DNA from: JAKAGZ01 sp964412105
GTDB lineage: Bacteria > Bacteroidota > Ignavibacteria > Ignavibacteriales > Ignavibacteriaceae
DNA length: 64,000 nt
Assembly (NCBI GenBank): GCA_964412105.1
Contig: CAYPNM010000006.1
Span: forward strand, 45,927-109,926
Reading direction: 5' to 3'
Shown here in pieces: positions 45,477-54,130 of this stretch. Position 1 is the first letter of the stretch. Every line of letters starts with the position of its first letter. The notes under the pieces are model-generated. The model had not been told where the DNA came from. It did no database searches and saw only the letters and a list, made by a program, of their open reading frames with translations. A program made the position numbers and the translations under genes.

Positions 45477-48047
45477 ATGTCCGTCACTTTAACAGCTAAA
45501 AAAGAATTTATTAAAAATAGAAGTGCTATTTTTAATGATAGAGACCTGTGGCTTCAGCCGTTTAAATTTAGTATGGCATATAGCCTTCTGGTAGAAGAGC
45601 ATATTCGTTTACTTGCAGGTAATAAAAAATACAATTTTGCAATTACTTCTGCCGGCAGTTTCAGCAGGCGCGAGCTTTCACCGTTTTCCGATATAGACAT
45701 TATTTTTATTACTGATTCCATTGACGGCAATGAAGAAGATATTGCAGAACTTGTTAAGAATTTCTGGGATAATGGAATAGAAGCATCGCATACTGTAAGA
45801 GAGTTTTCAGATATTAAAAAGTATTTGAAAAGCGATCTCCATACATTTACTCAATTCTTTGAAACAAGATTGTTACTCGGTTCAGATAAAATTTACAATG
45901 ATTGGAACTCTCTTCTTTTTGATTCAATAACTGAAAACGTCAAAGTTGCATTGTTCAGAGAATTGGCAAGCGAAATAACTGACAGGTATAATAAATATGG
46001 TGCTTCATCAAAAACACTCGAACCGAACATAAAGCTTTCGGCAGGAGGCTTAAGGGATTTTCAGGAAATTGAATGGATGTATATTCTTAAAAACAAAACT
46101 TTGCTCAATAAACAAAATGAGATTACGCAGGCCGAGAGTTTTGTGGAAAGATTAAAAAAACAAAAAGTTACAAGTGTAAAGGAATGTAATCGTTTGCTCG
46201 AAAGTTACAGATTACTACTTGGTGTGAGAAACCTTCTTCATGTCCTTGCCGAACAGAAAAATGATCGGCTCGAATTTACTATGCAGCAGAAAATCTCGGA
46301 AGTATATTTTGATAAGAAAAACGCTATAAATTCTTTTATGAAGGATTATTTTAACTCTGCCAATACCATATATCGATTTACAAAATTTACAGTAAGAACA
46401 TACAATGAAGAGTACTCGAATCCTATTCCAGATACGCTAGGAATTGACCTGGACGGTAATTTTATAATTAAAGGAAAGATAATTTATTTCAAAAGTGAAG
46501 AGGAATTAACATTTTCCGATGTGTTGAGAGGTTTTTATTACTGCGGATTATACTCTGCAATTTTTGATGATAAACTTACAACCGAAGTGCTTGAAATTGT
46601 AGACAAAGTTTCTGAAAAGTCGATTGAACAGGCTGAGTCTTCTGTATTTTTCCGGGAAATATTGAAACTTTCGAGGAATGTGGGCCAGACTCTTTCGTTG
46701 ATGAACGAGCTAGGTGTTCTTAGTGCCTTTATGACCGAATGGAAAGACTTAGTAGGTTTTATGCAGCACGGAGTATATCATTGCTATACTGCTGATGAGC
46801 ACACAATTATTACAATTCAAAATGTTGAGAAGCTTGATAAAGAAAAATCTCAATTGGGAAAAATATTCAATCAGCTAAAGAATAAAGAGATTTTATATCT
46901 TGCTTTGTTGTTTCATGATATTGCCAAACCGATTAATCTTGCGGGCCACGAAATAATAGGATCTGAAATGGCTTCTGCCATTATGCAGAGACTTGGGTAC
47001 GATGAGGAAGAAATTGATCATGTTTCGTTTCTGGTAAAGAATCACCTGCTAATGGAGCAAGTTGCATTCAGACGAAATCTGAATGATCCAGAAACGCTTA
47101 ATAATTTTAGCGCAAGATTTAATTCAATTGAGGATTTAAACCTATTATATCTTGTAACCTATGCAGATCTATCTGCAGTAAACGAAGCGGTATGGACTTC
47201 CTGGAAAAGTGACCTGCTTGCGGAACTCTATACAAAAACAAAATTAATGCTTGAAGAGCAAATTAGCGGAGAGGAATATTTAGTTTCAAATACATACATA
47301 ATTCCAAAAGAAATTAGCAAATATTCTCAGACCATTTCTGAGGAGCATATTCAAGAACATTTTGATTCAATAAGCGATATCGCATATGCGCATCATTTTT
47401 CAGATGAAGAAATAGCCCGGCATATCGAAGAGATCCAAAAAGGAGTTAATATCTCCGCGTTGTTTAAGGAAATCAATGGTTATACAAACATTACCGTAAT
47501 CACCAAAGACTTCCCTTCTCTTTTGTCCAAGCTATGCGGTGTGTTTTCAATTAATGATCTTAATATTCATGACGCAAAAATATTTACAAGAAAAGACGGA
47601 ATAATAATAGATACTTTTAATGTAACTGATTTTAGATCTAATAATAAAATCCCAAATGAGAGATACAAGAAGATTGAAAATGATTTAAAAGCAGTAGTTG
47701 GAGGATTGTTAAAACTAAATACCGAAATTGCCCGCATGAAAAACAGATGGTGGAGGATTGAAAATAAGCTGTTCAAAAAAAGCGGAAAGGTAAAAATAGT
47801 TTTTGAAAGACAGGAAAGGTATACGATAATCGATATTTATTCTCCTGACAGATTAGGTTTTCTTTACCAAGTAACCAGTAAAATGAATGAACTTGGGTTA
47901 ATAATTTATTTTGCCAAGATTTCCACGCGGGGAGACGACATAGTTGACTCATTTTATGTATTGGATAGGGAGGAAAAAAAGATATCAATAAACGATTATC
48001 AGTTTATTAAATCAGAATTAATGAAAACAATAACACTAATGCTATAG
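45477..48047 (+). CDS. glnD: [protein-PII] uridylyltransferase-like GlnD
   Basis: An 856-residue multidomain sensor of nitrogen status. N-terminal nucleotidyltransferase with Gly60-Ser61 and the metal Asp72/Asp74 in SFSRRELSPFSDIDII, a GlnD-type helical region (KLSAGGLRDFQEIEWM), and an HD domain (LALLFHDIAKP, GSEMA). Two ACT domains close the protein (ITVITKDFPSLLSKLCGVF and YTIIDIYSPDRLGFLYQV), which bind glutamine in the family. All GlnD domains are present in the standard order. The PII target is not in the window. Confidence 0.92.
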   Translation: MSVTLTAKKEFIKNRSAIFNDRDLWLQPFKFSMAYSLLVEEHIRLLAGNKKYNFAITSAGSFSRRELSPFSDIDIIFITDSIDGNEEDIAELVKNFWDNGIEASHTVREFSDIKKYLKSDLHTFTQFFETRLLLGSDKIYNDWNSLLFDSITENVKVALFRELASEITDRYNKYGASSKTLEPNIKLSAGGLRDFQEIEWMYILKNKTLLNKQNEITQAESFVERLKKQKVTSVKECNRLLESYRLLLGVRNLLHVLAEQKNDRLEFTMQQKISEVYFDKKNAINSFMKDYFNSANTIYRFTKFTVRTYNEEYSNPIPDTLGIDLDGNFIIKGKIIYFKSEEELTFSDVLRGFYYCGLYSAIFDDKLTTEVLEIVDKVSEKSIEQAESSVFFREILKLSRNVGQTLSLMNELGVLSAFMTEWKDLVGFMQHGVYHCYTADEHTIITIQNVEKLDKEKSQLGKIFNQLKNKEILYLALLFHDIAKPINLAGHEIIGSEMASAIMQRLGYDEEEIDHVSFLVKNHLLMEQVAFRRNLNDPETLNNFSARFNSIEDLNLLYLVTYADLSAVNEAVWTSWKSDLLAELYTKTKLMLEEQISGEEYLVSNTYIIPKEISKYSQTISEEHIQEHFDSISDIAYAHHFSDEEIARHIEEIQKGVNISALFKEINGYTNITVITKDFPSLLSKLCGVFSINDLNIHDAKIFTRKDGIIIDTFNVTDFRSNNKIPNERYKKIENDLKAVVGGLLKLNTEIARMKNRWWRIENKLFKKSGKVKIVFERQERYTIIDIYSPDRLGFLYQVTSKMNELGLIIYFAKISTRGDDIVDSFYVLDREEKKISINDYQFIKSELMKTITLML

Positions 48048-48055
48048 GATAAAAA

Positions 48056-48883
48056 TTGAATTTTATGGAAAAGGAAAAGCCAATCGGTGTTTTTGATTCA
48101 GGTATTGGCGGGTTGACAGTCGTAAAAAGGCTTGCTTCAACTTTACCAAGAGAAAATATAATTTATTTTGGAGATACAGCGCGTGTTCCATATGGTTCCA
48201 AATCCAACTCAACTGTGATTGAATATGGAATTCAGGATGCCAGGTTTTTAATGAATAAAAATGTGAAGGCAATAGTTGTTGCGTGTAATACTGTTTCATC
48301 GGTTGCTATGGATGAGCTTGCAAAGACTTTTAATGTTCCGATAATTGGAATGATAGAGCCGGGAGCAAATTTTGCAATTAGTAATACGAAGAATGGGAAA
48401 ATAGGAGTTATCGGTACAAGGGCGACAATTAATAACCACGCATATTCACATGCAATTAAAAAGCTTGATGCAAAAGTGGAGGTATATGAAAAAGCCTGTC
48501 CATTGTTTGTACCACTGGCCGAAGAAGGCTGGATAAAGGAAAAGGCTACTTATGAAATCGCTGAAGATTATTTGAAAGAACTGAGAGAAAGTGGTATTGA
48601 TACTCTGGTTTTAGGCTGTACACATTATCCTATCCTTGCGGAAGTTATACAGAATGTTATAGGAAAGGATGTTATGCTTGTTGATTCAGGAATTGCATCT
48701 GCTGAAGTTGTCAGGAATGAAATAAGCAGAGTTGGGTTTGAAACAAATTCAAATGTCCCGGGTCATCATGATTTTTATGTCAGCGATATTCCCGTTACAT
48801 TTAAAGAAGTAGCTGAATTATTTCTAGGTAGATCAGTAGAAGACATACATAAAGTGGAGATTGAACATATAGCGATTGATTAG
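48056..48883 (+). CDS. murI: glutamate racemase
   Basis: A 275-residue MurI, providing D-glutamate for peptidoglycan. The start is either TTG at 48056, well spaced from AGGA at 48047-48050, or the ATG at 48065; I keep the TTG. Both catalytic cysteines are present: Cys77 in VVACNTVSS and Cys188 in LGCTHYPIL. The N-terminal IGVFDSGIGGLTV is the family signature. It lies 8 bp after glnD and is convergent with the asparaginase gene. Length and motifs are normal. Confidence 0.94.
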   Translation: MNFMEKEKPIGVFDSGIGGLTVVKRLASTLPRENIIYFGDTARVPYGSKSNSTVIEYGIQDARFLMNKNVKAIVVACNTVSSVAMDELAKTFNVPIIGMIEPGANFAISNTKNGKIGVIGTRATINNHAYSHAIKKLDAKVEVYEKACPLFVPLAEEGWIKEKATYEIAEDYLKELRESGIDTLVLGCTHYPILAEVIQNVIGKDVMLVDSGIASAEVVRNEISRVGFETNSNVPGHHDFYVSDIPVTFKEVAELFLGRSVEDIHKVEIEHIAID

Positions 48884-48946
48884 AAAATACTTTAGCTATT
48901 GAAGTGTTATAATCAGGCAGGCACTTTTAAATATCAATTAAGATAT

Positions 48947-49927
48947 TTATCTCTCAAAAATTTTTCTTAATTCTTCTTTATCTTTTGTTTTTCCCAATGC
49001 GAGCATTAATTTTATTCTTGCTTTTTGCCCATTAAGATATTCCGCAAACAATACCCCAATGCTATGAAGCCATTTTCCTGCACCGGGATAGCTGTAGATA
49101 TCCAATGTTTCACCAGCAGGACATCTTGAAACCAAGACTACAGGAATATTTTTCTCCACAGCATATTTAATTCCCTCAAAAGCTGCAGGTGGGACATTTC
49201 CTACGCCAAGAGCTTCAACAACGATTCCTTCAACGCCACTATCTGCCGAATACTTAAAAAACTTTTCGTTCATACCGGCGTAGGCAGTAAGCATATCCAC
49301 ATTAGTTACAATCTTATTCGTTACTATGTGTTCAAGCTTAAAAGGCGGGCGATTAATTGTAACCTTTCCATCTTCAATTAGCCCGAGTGCACCAAAATCA
49401 AGGCTGCGGAATGTATCAATTTCATCAGTGTACGTTTTTGTGACCTCGCTTGCAGCATTCACTTCACCGTTAAGACAAACAAGCACGCCCAGATTTCTGG
49501 AATTTTCATCAAGGCAAACACGTATTGCATCCATTAAATTTCTGGGACCGTCCCAATCAGGTTCAGAACTATTTTTCATTGAACCGATCAGAATTATGGG
49601 AATTTCAGTTTTAATAGAGAGATCAAGTAAATAAGCAGTTTCCTCCAATGTATCAGTACCGTGTGTAACAATTACTCCAGAATAATTTCCGTTATTTATT
49701 AAATCTTTAATAGTATGAGATAACTTGAACATCAATTCGGGAGTCATATGCGGACCGGGATATTTTCCATAATCATAGCAGGTAATATCAGCCAACTCTT
49801 TGGCTTGTGGGATTTTTTTTAGTAATTCTTCTCCGGAATATCGCGGTACAGCACCGCCGGTTTTTTCATCGATCATCATCGAAAAGGTTCCGCCGGTAAA
49901 AACAATCAATATTTTTTTGTGGTTCAT
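48947..49927 (-). CDS. ansA: L-asparaginase, type I (cytoplasmic)
   Basis: I start at the ATG at 49927 (MNHKKILIVFTGGTFSMM). The longer frame adds a hydrophobic stretch that does not read like a real signal peptide. The 326-residue protein has the catalytic Thr near residue 14 in TGGTFSM, and the second triad region VTHGTDTLEETAYLLDL with Thr and Asp. The rest (GSMKNSSEPDWDGPRN, EGIVVEALGVGNVPP) is typical of asparaginase I. It hydrolyses L-asparagine to aspartate and ammonia. It is a lone gene, convergent with murI. Confidence 0.92.
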   Translation of the reverse strand: MNHKKILIVFTGGTFSMMIDEKTGGAVPRYSGEELLKKIPQAKELADITCYDYGKYPGPHMTPELMFKLSHTIKDLINNGNYSGVIVTHGTDTLEETAYLLDLSIKTEIPIILIGSMKNSSEPDWDGPRNLMDAIRVCLDENSRNLGVLVCLNGEVNAASEVTKTYTDEIDTFRSLDFGALGLIEDGKVTINRPPFKLEHIVTNKIVTNVDMLTAYAGMNEKFFKYSADSGVEGIVVEALGVGNVPPAAFEGIKYAVEKNIPVVLVSRCPAGETLDIYSYPGAGKWLHSIGVLFAEYLNGQKARIKLMLALGKTKDKEELRKIFER

Positions 49928-50088
49928 AGTAAACACGGAAAAAATTAATGCATAAAATATAGGAGCATTTAGGTTGGTAAACAATAATTTGCGCAGAAGT
50001 GGTTCCCCACTTTAATATATAATTGACTTGAACCATGTGTCAATTCAGATTATTTTTAAATTGTCAATAAAATTAAGGAGAAGATAAA

Positions 50089-50631
50089 ATGTTAATGGTA
50101 CAGGATGTTGATTTAACACCTAACCCGCACGCTTTAAAATTTATTCTAAATGAAAAATTATTGAGAGTTGAAACAAGGCAATTTTCCAATATAGAAGAAG
50201 CACAATCAGATCCTCTTGCAAAAGGAATTTTTAACATTGAAGGAGTTGCTTCAGTTTTTTACATGGATAAATTTGTTACAATTGAAAAGAAAAAAGAGGC
50301 TAATTGGGGACAAATACAAAGACCTTTTATAGATTTCTTAAAAACGTTTGATAAGAATCTAATCCCTGAAGAAAAAGGAGTGAAACCTCTTGATGAGAAT
50401 GCTGATGAGCTTATGATTAAAATTAATGATATCCTTGATCAGAAAGTCAGACCAGCTTTAGCGGGGGATGGCGGCGGGTTACAAGTTATTGGTATTGAAG
50501 GCTTCACAGTAAAAATACGTTACCAGGGTGCCTGCGGCACATGCCCTACTGCAATTAGCGGTACATTAATGGCAATTGAAAGCCTGTTGAAAAGAGATAT
50601 TAACCCTGCGATTGAAGTTGAAAGTGCATAA
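50089..50631 (+). CDS. nfu: Nfu/NifU-like iron-sulfur cluster carrier
   Basis: A 180-residue protein with an N-terminal Nfu domain (about 1-90: TPNPHALKFILNEKLL, FNIEGVASVFYMDKF) and a C-terminal NifU-like domain with the cluster-binding Cys149-x-x-Cys152 (GACGTCPTAISGTLMAIE). It should receive a 4Fe-4S cluster and deliver it to client enzymes. The ribosome binding site is strong (AAGGAGAAG upstream of 50089), and an intrinsic terminator follows at 50652. It is a single-gene unit. Confidence 0.93.
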   Translation: MLMVQDVDLTPNPHALKFILNEKLLRVETRQFSNIEEAQSDPLAKGIFNIEGVASVFYMDKFVTIEKKKEANWGQIQRPFIDFLKTFDKNLIPEEKGVKPLDENADELMIKINDILDQKVRPALAGDGGGLQVIGIEGFTVKIRYQGACGTCPTAISGTLMAIESLLKRDINPAIEVESA

Positions 50632-50651
50632 ATAATAAATTTGTGGTTAAT

Positions 50652-50689
50652 AAAGGGAAGATGTTAGTTCAATTTCTTCCCTTTTTTTT
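50652..50689 (+). terminator. intrinsic terminator after nfu
   Basis: Arms AAAGGGAAGA (50652-50661) and TCTTCCCTTT (50675-50684), perfectly complementary, around a 13-nt loop and followed by a T-run (to about 50689). A textbook rho-independent terminator for nfu on the plus strand. Confidence 0.9.
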
Positions 50690-50739
50690 ATTGATTTTTA
50701 TAAATTGATGTCCAGTAATTATCCGGCAAGACAATTTAT

Positions 50740-51249
50740 ATGGAAAAACCTGAAAGTTTATACTATGCTTCAGACACTATATCCGGGATAAAATTTAATA
50801 TCTTCTCTACACGAAAGGGGATAAAAAATATATTTCTTAATAAAAAGACCTCACAAATAAATTTCAGGGAAGCAATCAAACTATACCCAGATGATCCTTA
50901 TATGTTCAGTGTTTTCACTCAATTGAAGGAATATTTTAATCTGAAAAGGGAAAAATTTTATGTTCCTCTTGATATTGAAGGGACGGAGTTTCAGAAAAAA
51001 GTATGGAGTGCACTTCAGAAAATACCTTATGGCAAAACCGTATCATATAAGGATATTGCTGAGGCCATCGGGAATGTAAAGTCCGTAAGGGCAGTTGGAA
51101 GAGCAAATGGGAAAAACCCGGTACCTATAATTATTCCATGTCACAGAGTTATTGAACATTCTGGAAAGCTTGGCGGTTATTCAGGTGGATCGGGTATTAA
51201 GGAAAAACTTCTTGAGCTTGAGGGGAGCTTGAGTATGGAATTGTTTTAA
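50740..51249 (+). CDS. ogt: methylated-DNA--protein-cysteine methyltransferase
   Basis: A 169-residue O6-alkylguanine-DNA alkyltransferase. The acceptor Cys134 lies in PIIIPCHRVIEHSGKLGGYSGG. The DNA-binding helix region reads FQKKVWSALQKIPYGKTVSYKDIAEAIG with the arginine-finger RAVGRANGKNP. The N-terminal ~75 residues are the variable domain. The protein repairs O6-methylguanine by self-alkylation. It is convergent with the second KamA-type gene. Confidence 0.94.
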   Translation: MEKPESLYYASDTISGIKFNIFSTRKGIKNIFLNKKTSQINFREAIKLYPDDPYMFSVFTQLKEYFNLKREKFYVPLDIEGTEFQKKVWSALQKIPYGKTVSYKDIAEAIGNVKSVRAVGRANGKNPVPIIIPCHRVIEHSGKLGGYSGGSGIKEKLLELEGSLSMELF

Positions 51250-51279
51250 AAAAAATGAGACTCACTTAAAAAGCAAGTC
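51245..51279 (-). terminator. terminator of the second KamA-type gene
   Basis: On the minus strand GACTTGC and GTGAGTC pair over 7 bp (two G-U) around a 7-nt loop, then TCATTTTTTTT follows. It lies about 20 nt after the gene's stop. It overlaps the last codons of ogt at its far end. Confidence 0.6.
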
Positions 51280-51298
51280 CCACTTTTATCTTTAAATA

Positions 51299-52693
51299 CT
51301 ACGCAACCATTTCAGAATCTTCATCTATCTCAACTATTTCTTCTTCATTTTCGTTTCCGAAAAAGATTTGTCCGTTATGGCTTACGAGGATTTGATTCAG
51401 TTCATCCTGGAAGAAGAACTTATCTTTTCCGAATGCGGGTCGAAGCTGATCATACCAGGTTGCCTTTGGATCGAACTTTGCAAAGAACGGTCTCTTGCAC
51501 CAATCGGGGTTTCTAGCTTGTAATAGAGTCAGCACAAAGACTTTTTCTCCTTTTATTTCAGCCACACCTTCTATAGCAACCTTTCCGGGCAAGGCAGACA
51601 TTGATGGACCCCTAACTGTTCTGCTCAAACCAGAGACCTGCTTGTATGCCTCCCTGTAAATTTCATAGGCTTTAATAAGCGGAATTTCAAAATAATTTTT
51701 TGCTCCGGTATTTCTTTCTACAAAGAAGTAGTAAGGAATACAACCCAGCTTAACCTGATTCTTCCACATTTTTGCCCATACATCTGGATCGTCATTAATA
51801 TGTTTAATTAAAGGCGACTGAGTTCTTATCTGTGCACCGGTATTTCTGATTCTCCTAATTGCTTCGTGCGAAATTTCTGTTGATAATTCTTTCCAGTGAT
51901 TATAGTGGCCCATTATTGCCAAGTGTTTTCCGGCATTAACCACTTCCTCAAATAATTGTATTACGCCATCAGCATCATGATCGGTTACGTATTTATATGG
52001 CCAGTAGGCTACTGACTTTGTTCCGATTCTGATAGTCTGAATGTGATTGAATTCCGGTGCAAGCAACGGTTCAATATAAATTTTTAATTTTTTCAGACTC
52101 ATAATCATCGGGTCGCCGCCGGTCAGAAGAATATCCGTTATTTCTTTATGTTCTCTAAGATAATCCTGAAACCTGTTTGATTCATCTGTTGCAAACCTTA
52201 GATCGTTCATCCCAACGAACTGAGCCCACCGGAAACAAAAAGTGCAATAAGCATGACAGGTTTGTCCACTGGAAGGAAAAATCAAAGTTGTCTCACGATA
52301 TTTGTGTTGAACTCCCTGAACAGGAATTCCTTCAATGGAGGGAACATTTGCCGTCATCTGTGCAGCCGGATGAGGATTAAGTTCGAGGCGAATATCATTT
52401 GCTAAATTTTTAATCTCCGCATCTGATGCTCCTGAATTTAATAGATCTGCCATTCTGTTGAATTGATCATCGGTCAGCATTTCTTTCTGCATAAATGTAA
52501 GTTGAAAGATCGGATCATCAGGAATATTTTTCCAATCTATTAATTCTTCAACAACATAGTTATTTGCCCTGAATGGCAAAATGTGGGATACAACTTTAAT
52601 TGCAAACCTTTGCTCTTGGTTTAAATCCTGAAGTTGAGGGATGTTGTCTATATCCATCAATCCATAAAACTTCATTTTTTTAGGAGTTATCAT
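51299..52693 (-). CDS. KamA-family radical SAM aminomutase, substrate residues changed
   Basis: A 464-residue radical SAM/PLP-type enzyme, longer and divergent from the lysine aminomutase at 14938. The cluster motif is C146xxxC150xxC153. The PLP lysine is probably Lys371 (SALPGK). The two Asp that hold the lysine side chain in KamA are not conserved: the first region reads YYFFVERNTG and the second position aligns with Ser364. It is therefore probably not an L-lysine 2,3-aminomutase. The strong ribosome binding site (AAGGAGG) suggests high expression. Substrate unknown; a beta-amino acid product is plausible. Confidence 0.85.
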   Translation of the reverse strand: MITPKKMKFYGLMDIDNIPQLQDLNQEQRFAIKVVSHILPFRANNYVVEELIDWKNIPDDPIFQLTFMQKEMLTDDQFNRMADLLNSGASDAEIKNLANDIRLELNPHPAAQMTANVPSIEGIPVQGVQHKYRETTLIFPSSGQTCHAYCTFCFRWAQFVGMNDLRFATDESNRFQDYLREHKEITDILLTGGDPMIMSLKKLKIYIEPLLAPEFNHIQTIRIGTKSVAYWPYKYVTDHDADGVIQLFEEVVNAGKHLAIMGHYNHWKELSTEISHEAIRRIRNTGAQIRTQSPLIKHINDDPDVWAKMWKNQVKLGCIPYYFFVERNTGAKNYFEIPLIKAYEIYREAYKQVSGLSRTVRGPSMSALPGKVAIEGVAEIKGEKVFVLTLLQARNPDWCKRPFFAKFDPKATWYDQLRPAFGKDKFFFQDELNQILVSHNGQIFFGNENEEEIVEIDEDSEMVA

Positions 52694-52923
52694 GATAACA
52701 CCCTCCTTTTTGTGAGTAGATAAGACTGCCGTATTTTAGAATTATTAAGTCTGAATGAAAGCTTCTAAAGACTTACATCATAAAAAGGAAAACCTGACTT
52801 CGGTCTTCGGGTTGTATTTAGTAGCAGTAGTTAACAATATAAGAATTTTTATTATTTAGTCAAGCGAGGGCGTCCTGAAAAGTTTTAAACCCTGAAATTG
52901 ATCTGTTTTGGCAGGATAAATGT
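52694..52923. other. upstream region of the second KamA-type gene
   Basis: About 230 bp with no recognised structure between the KamA-type gene start and the terminator of the small gene. It should hold the KamA-type promoter. I found no convincing boxes. Confidence 0.4.
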
Positions 52924-52948
52924 GAAAAAAAAGCGGTTATTAACCGCT
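52924..52948 (-). terminator. intrinsic terminator of the small DUF4295-like gene
   Basis: On the minus strand AGCGGTTA and TAACCGCT form a perfect 8-bp stem, followed by a run of T (complement of the A-run at 52924-52931). It is just after the stop of the 54-codon gene, supporting that gene as real. Confidence 0.85.
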
Positions 52949-52960
52949 CAATTTTCAGAA

Positions 52961-53125
52961 TTATTTAATATCTCCGACTTTACTTATATCGGAAATCTTT
53001 ACATATCTTTCATTGAATTTATATGTCCCTTTTGCAGTTTTAACGCTTTTAATAAGTTTTACGCTGATCCCACTAGTTTTTACCTTGGCTTTAGCCTTAT
53101 CTGCAAAGGTCTGTTGTTTAGCCAT
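52961..53125 (-). CDS. 54-residue basic protein, DUF4295-like
   Basis: A short gene of 54 codons plus stop (ATG at 53123-53125). It has a strong ribosome binding site (AAAGGAGAAA) and its own terminator at 52924. The protein is small and basic (11 Lys in the first 37 residues), with the core SVKLIKSVKTAKGTYKFNER. This resembles the DUF4295 core of Bacteroidota (KVIKMVKSPKTGAYxFKEE), a family usually encoded with ribosomal proteins L28 and L33 and thought to be ribosome-linked. Here it stands alone. An antisense frame at 52898-53182 is a shadow. Confidence 0.7.
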   Translation of the reverse strand: MAKQQTFADKAKAKVKTSGISVKLIKSVKTAKGTYKFNERYVKISDISKVGDIK

Positions 53126-53391
53126 CTTAAGTTTCTCCTTTCAATTTCGGCTGCAAATATAGGAAAGATAAAATATAGATAAAAGAGAGATTTGGTTATT
53201 GTCGCGCGATAATTTGAATTTGACAAACATTGACAGGCCATAATTCCAAGTATTGTATTTTTAATACCTAGATTTATTGCAGAATATGTTAATCTTAAAA
53301 TGATTTATATAGAAAATTGCCAGCCTGTGTCAGCCAAATGTAGTGACACAATCTTTTATGATTATAATGTGATGAATATGGTGCCTGAATA

Positions 53392-53410
53392 GTCTGACAA
53401 AATGGCAGAC
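53392..53410. repeat. degenerate copy of the TCTGCCA palindrome
   Basis: GTCTGACA-AAA-TGGCAGAC, one mismatch between arms. First of three related palindromes, spaced 93 and 83 bp, with similar sequence between them (TTGTTATAGGTAATG and TTGTTATATGCGATG), so the unit is a rough 83-93 bp direct repeat. Confidence 0.65.
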
Positions 53411-53481
53411 CTATAATGTAATGCTCAGAGGCTGTTTAAAGGCCAGGTGAAGGCTAGTTGTACCCTTGTTATAGGTAATGG

Positions 53482-53506
53482 AAAGTCTGCCAAATTGGCA
53501 GACTTT
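53482..53506. repeat. perfect copy of the TCTGCCA palindrome
   Basis: Perfect 11-bp arms (AAAGTCTGCCA at 53482-53492, TGGCAGACTTT at 53496-53506) around AAT. The central 23 bp are identical to the copy at 21606-21628. Confidence 0.75.
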
Positions 53507-53567
53507 TTATGGAATACTTAGATACTATTTGAAGGCTGTTTACACTCTTGTTATATGCGATGAGAAA

Positions 53568-53586
53568 GTTTGATAAATTTGCAGAC
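53568..53586. repeat. third, worn copy of the TCTGCCA palindrome
   Basis: GTTTGATA-AAT-TTGCAGAC keeps the spacing and the right arm but has mismatches in the left arm. Included because it keeps the register of the other two copies. Confidence 0.5.
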
Positions 53587-53640
53587 CTGAGATGAGCTGT
53601 CTGTTTCTCAGCCCGTTCTATTATTGAAACCAATTCACAG

Positions 53641-54105
53641 CTATATAATCTCTGCAAATTGAGCCCCAATCAATTCCTGCAAGTCTAAAGGAGAAAGGCA
53701 AACCTGTGTTCCACGAATTCCGGCGCTTACAAAAATTTTCTCAAAGAGCCTGGCTGTTTCATCGATATAAGTTGGGAATTTCTTCTTCATACCGATTGGA
53801 GAACACCCACCTCTAACATAGCCGGTAATTGAAAACAGGTCTTTCATTTTTAACATTTCCAATTTTTTATTACCAATAACATTTGCAGCTTTCTTCAAAT
53901 TTAATTCTGCAGTTACAGGCAAACAGAAAACAAAAACACTATTTTTATCACCAACTGCTACAAGTGTTTTAAATACAGTATCAGGGTCAGCTCCAATTTT
54001 GCCTGCCACAGTTATTCCTGTAAGGTCATCATTTACTTCATAGTTATGAGTCGTGTGAGGGATTTTCTCAGTCTCCAAAATTCTGATCGCATTAGTTTTA
54101 GACAT
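53641..54105 (-). CDS. ybaK: YbaK/EbsC-family aminoacyl-tRNA deacylase
   Basis: A 154-residue YbaK-type editing protein, which removes Cys (or related residues) mis-loaded on tRNA-Pro. Family motifs: IPHTTHNYEVN near the N-terminus, the lysine segment VFKTLVAVGD, CLPVTAELNLKKAA, the glycine loop GYVRGGCSPIGMKK, and FVSAGIRGTQVCLSP. The frame opens 6 bp upstream at a TTG, but the ATG at 54105 fits the family. It lies downstream of the two ABC ATPase genes on the same strand. Confidence 0.93.
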   Translation of the reverse strand: MSKTNAIRILETEKIPHTTHNYEVNDDLTGITVAGKIGADPDTVFKTLVAVGDKNSVFVFCLPVTAELNLKKAANVIGNKKLEMLKMKDLFSITGYVRGGCSPIGMKKKFPTYIDETARLFEKIFVSAGIRGTQVCLSPLDLQELIGAQFAEII

Positions 54106-54130
54106 AACCAAAAAAGATTTTTCAGAAAGA

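Larger units (their letters stand above)
53126..53640. other. intergenic region carrying repeated palindromes
   Basis: 515 bp between ybaK and the small gene. It contains a 7-bp inverted repeat (TGTGTCA at 53326-53332, TGACACA at 53344-53350) and three relatives of the AAGTCTGCCA palindrome at 53392, 53482 and 53568. I see no coding sequence; the short frame at 53469-53669 only reads through the repeat. Confidence 0.55.

Noticed and set aside
49928..49984. N-terminal extension of the asparaginase as a signal peptide
   Set aside because: The family start IVFTGGTFS follows MNHKK directly, as in cytoplasmic type I enzymes, and the extension has no typical cleavage site or basic N-terminus.
52898..53182. 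94-residue plus-strand frame
   Set aside because: It is the antisense of the 54-codon gene that has a ribosome binding site and terminator. The plus-strand frame has neither.
53469..53669. 66-residue minus-strand frame sharing SLPIWQTF with a frame at 21478-21678
   Set aside because: The shared peptide is only the translation of the TCTGCCA palindrome on both sites. The frames differ elsewhere and have no ribosome binding site.
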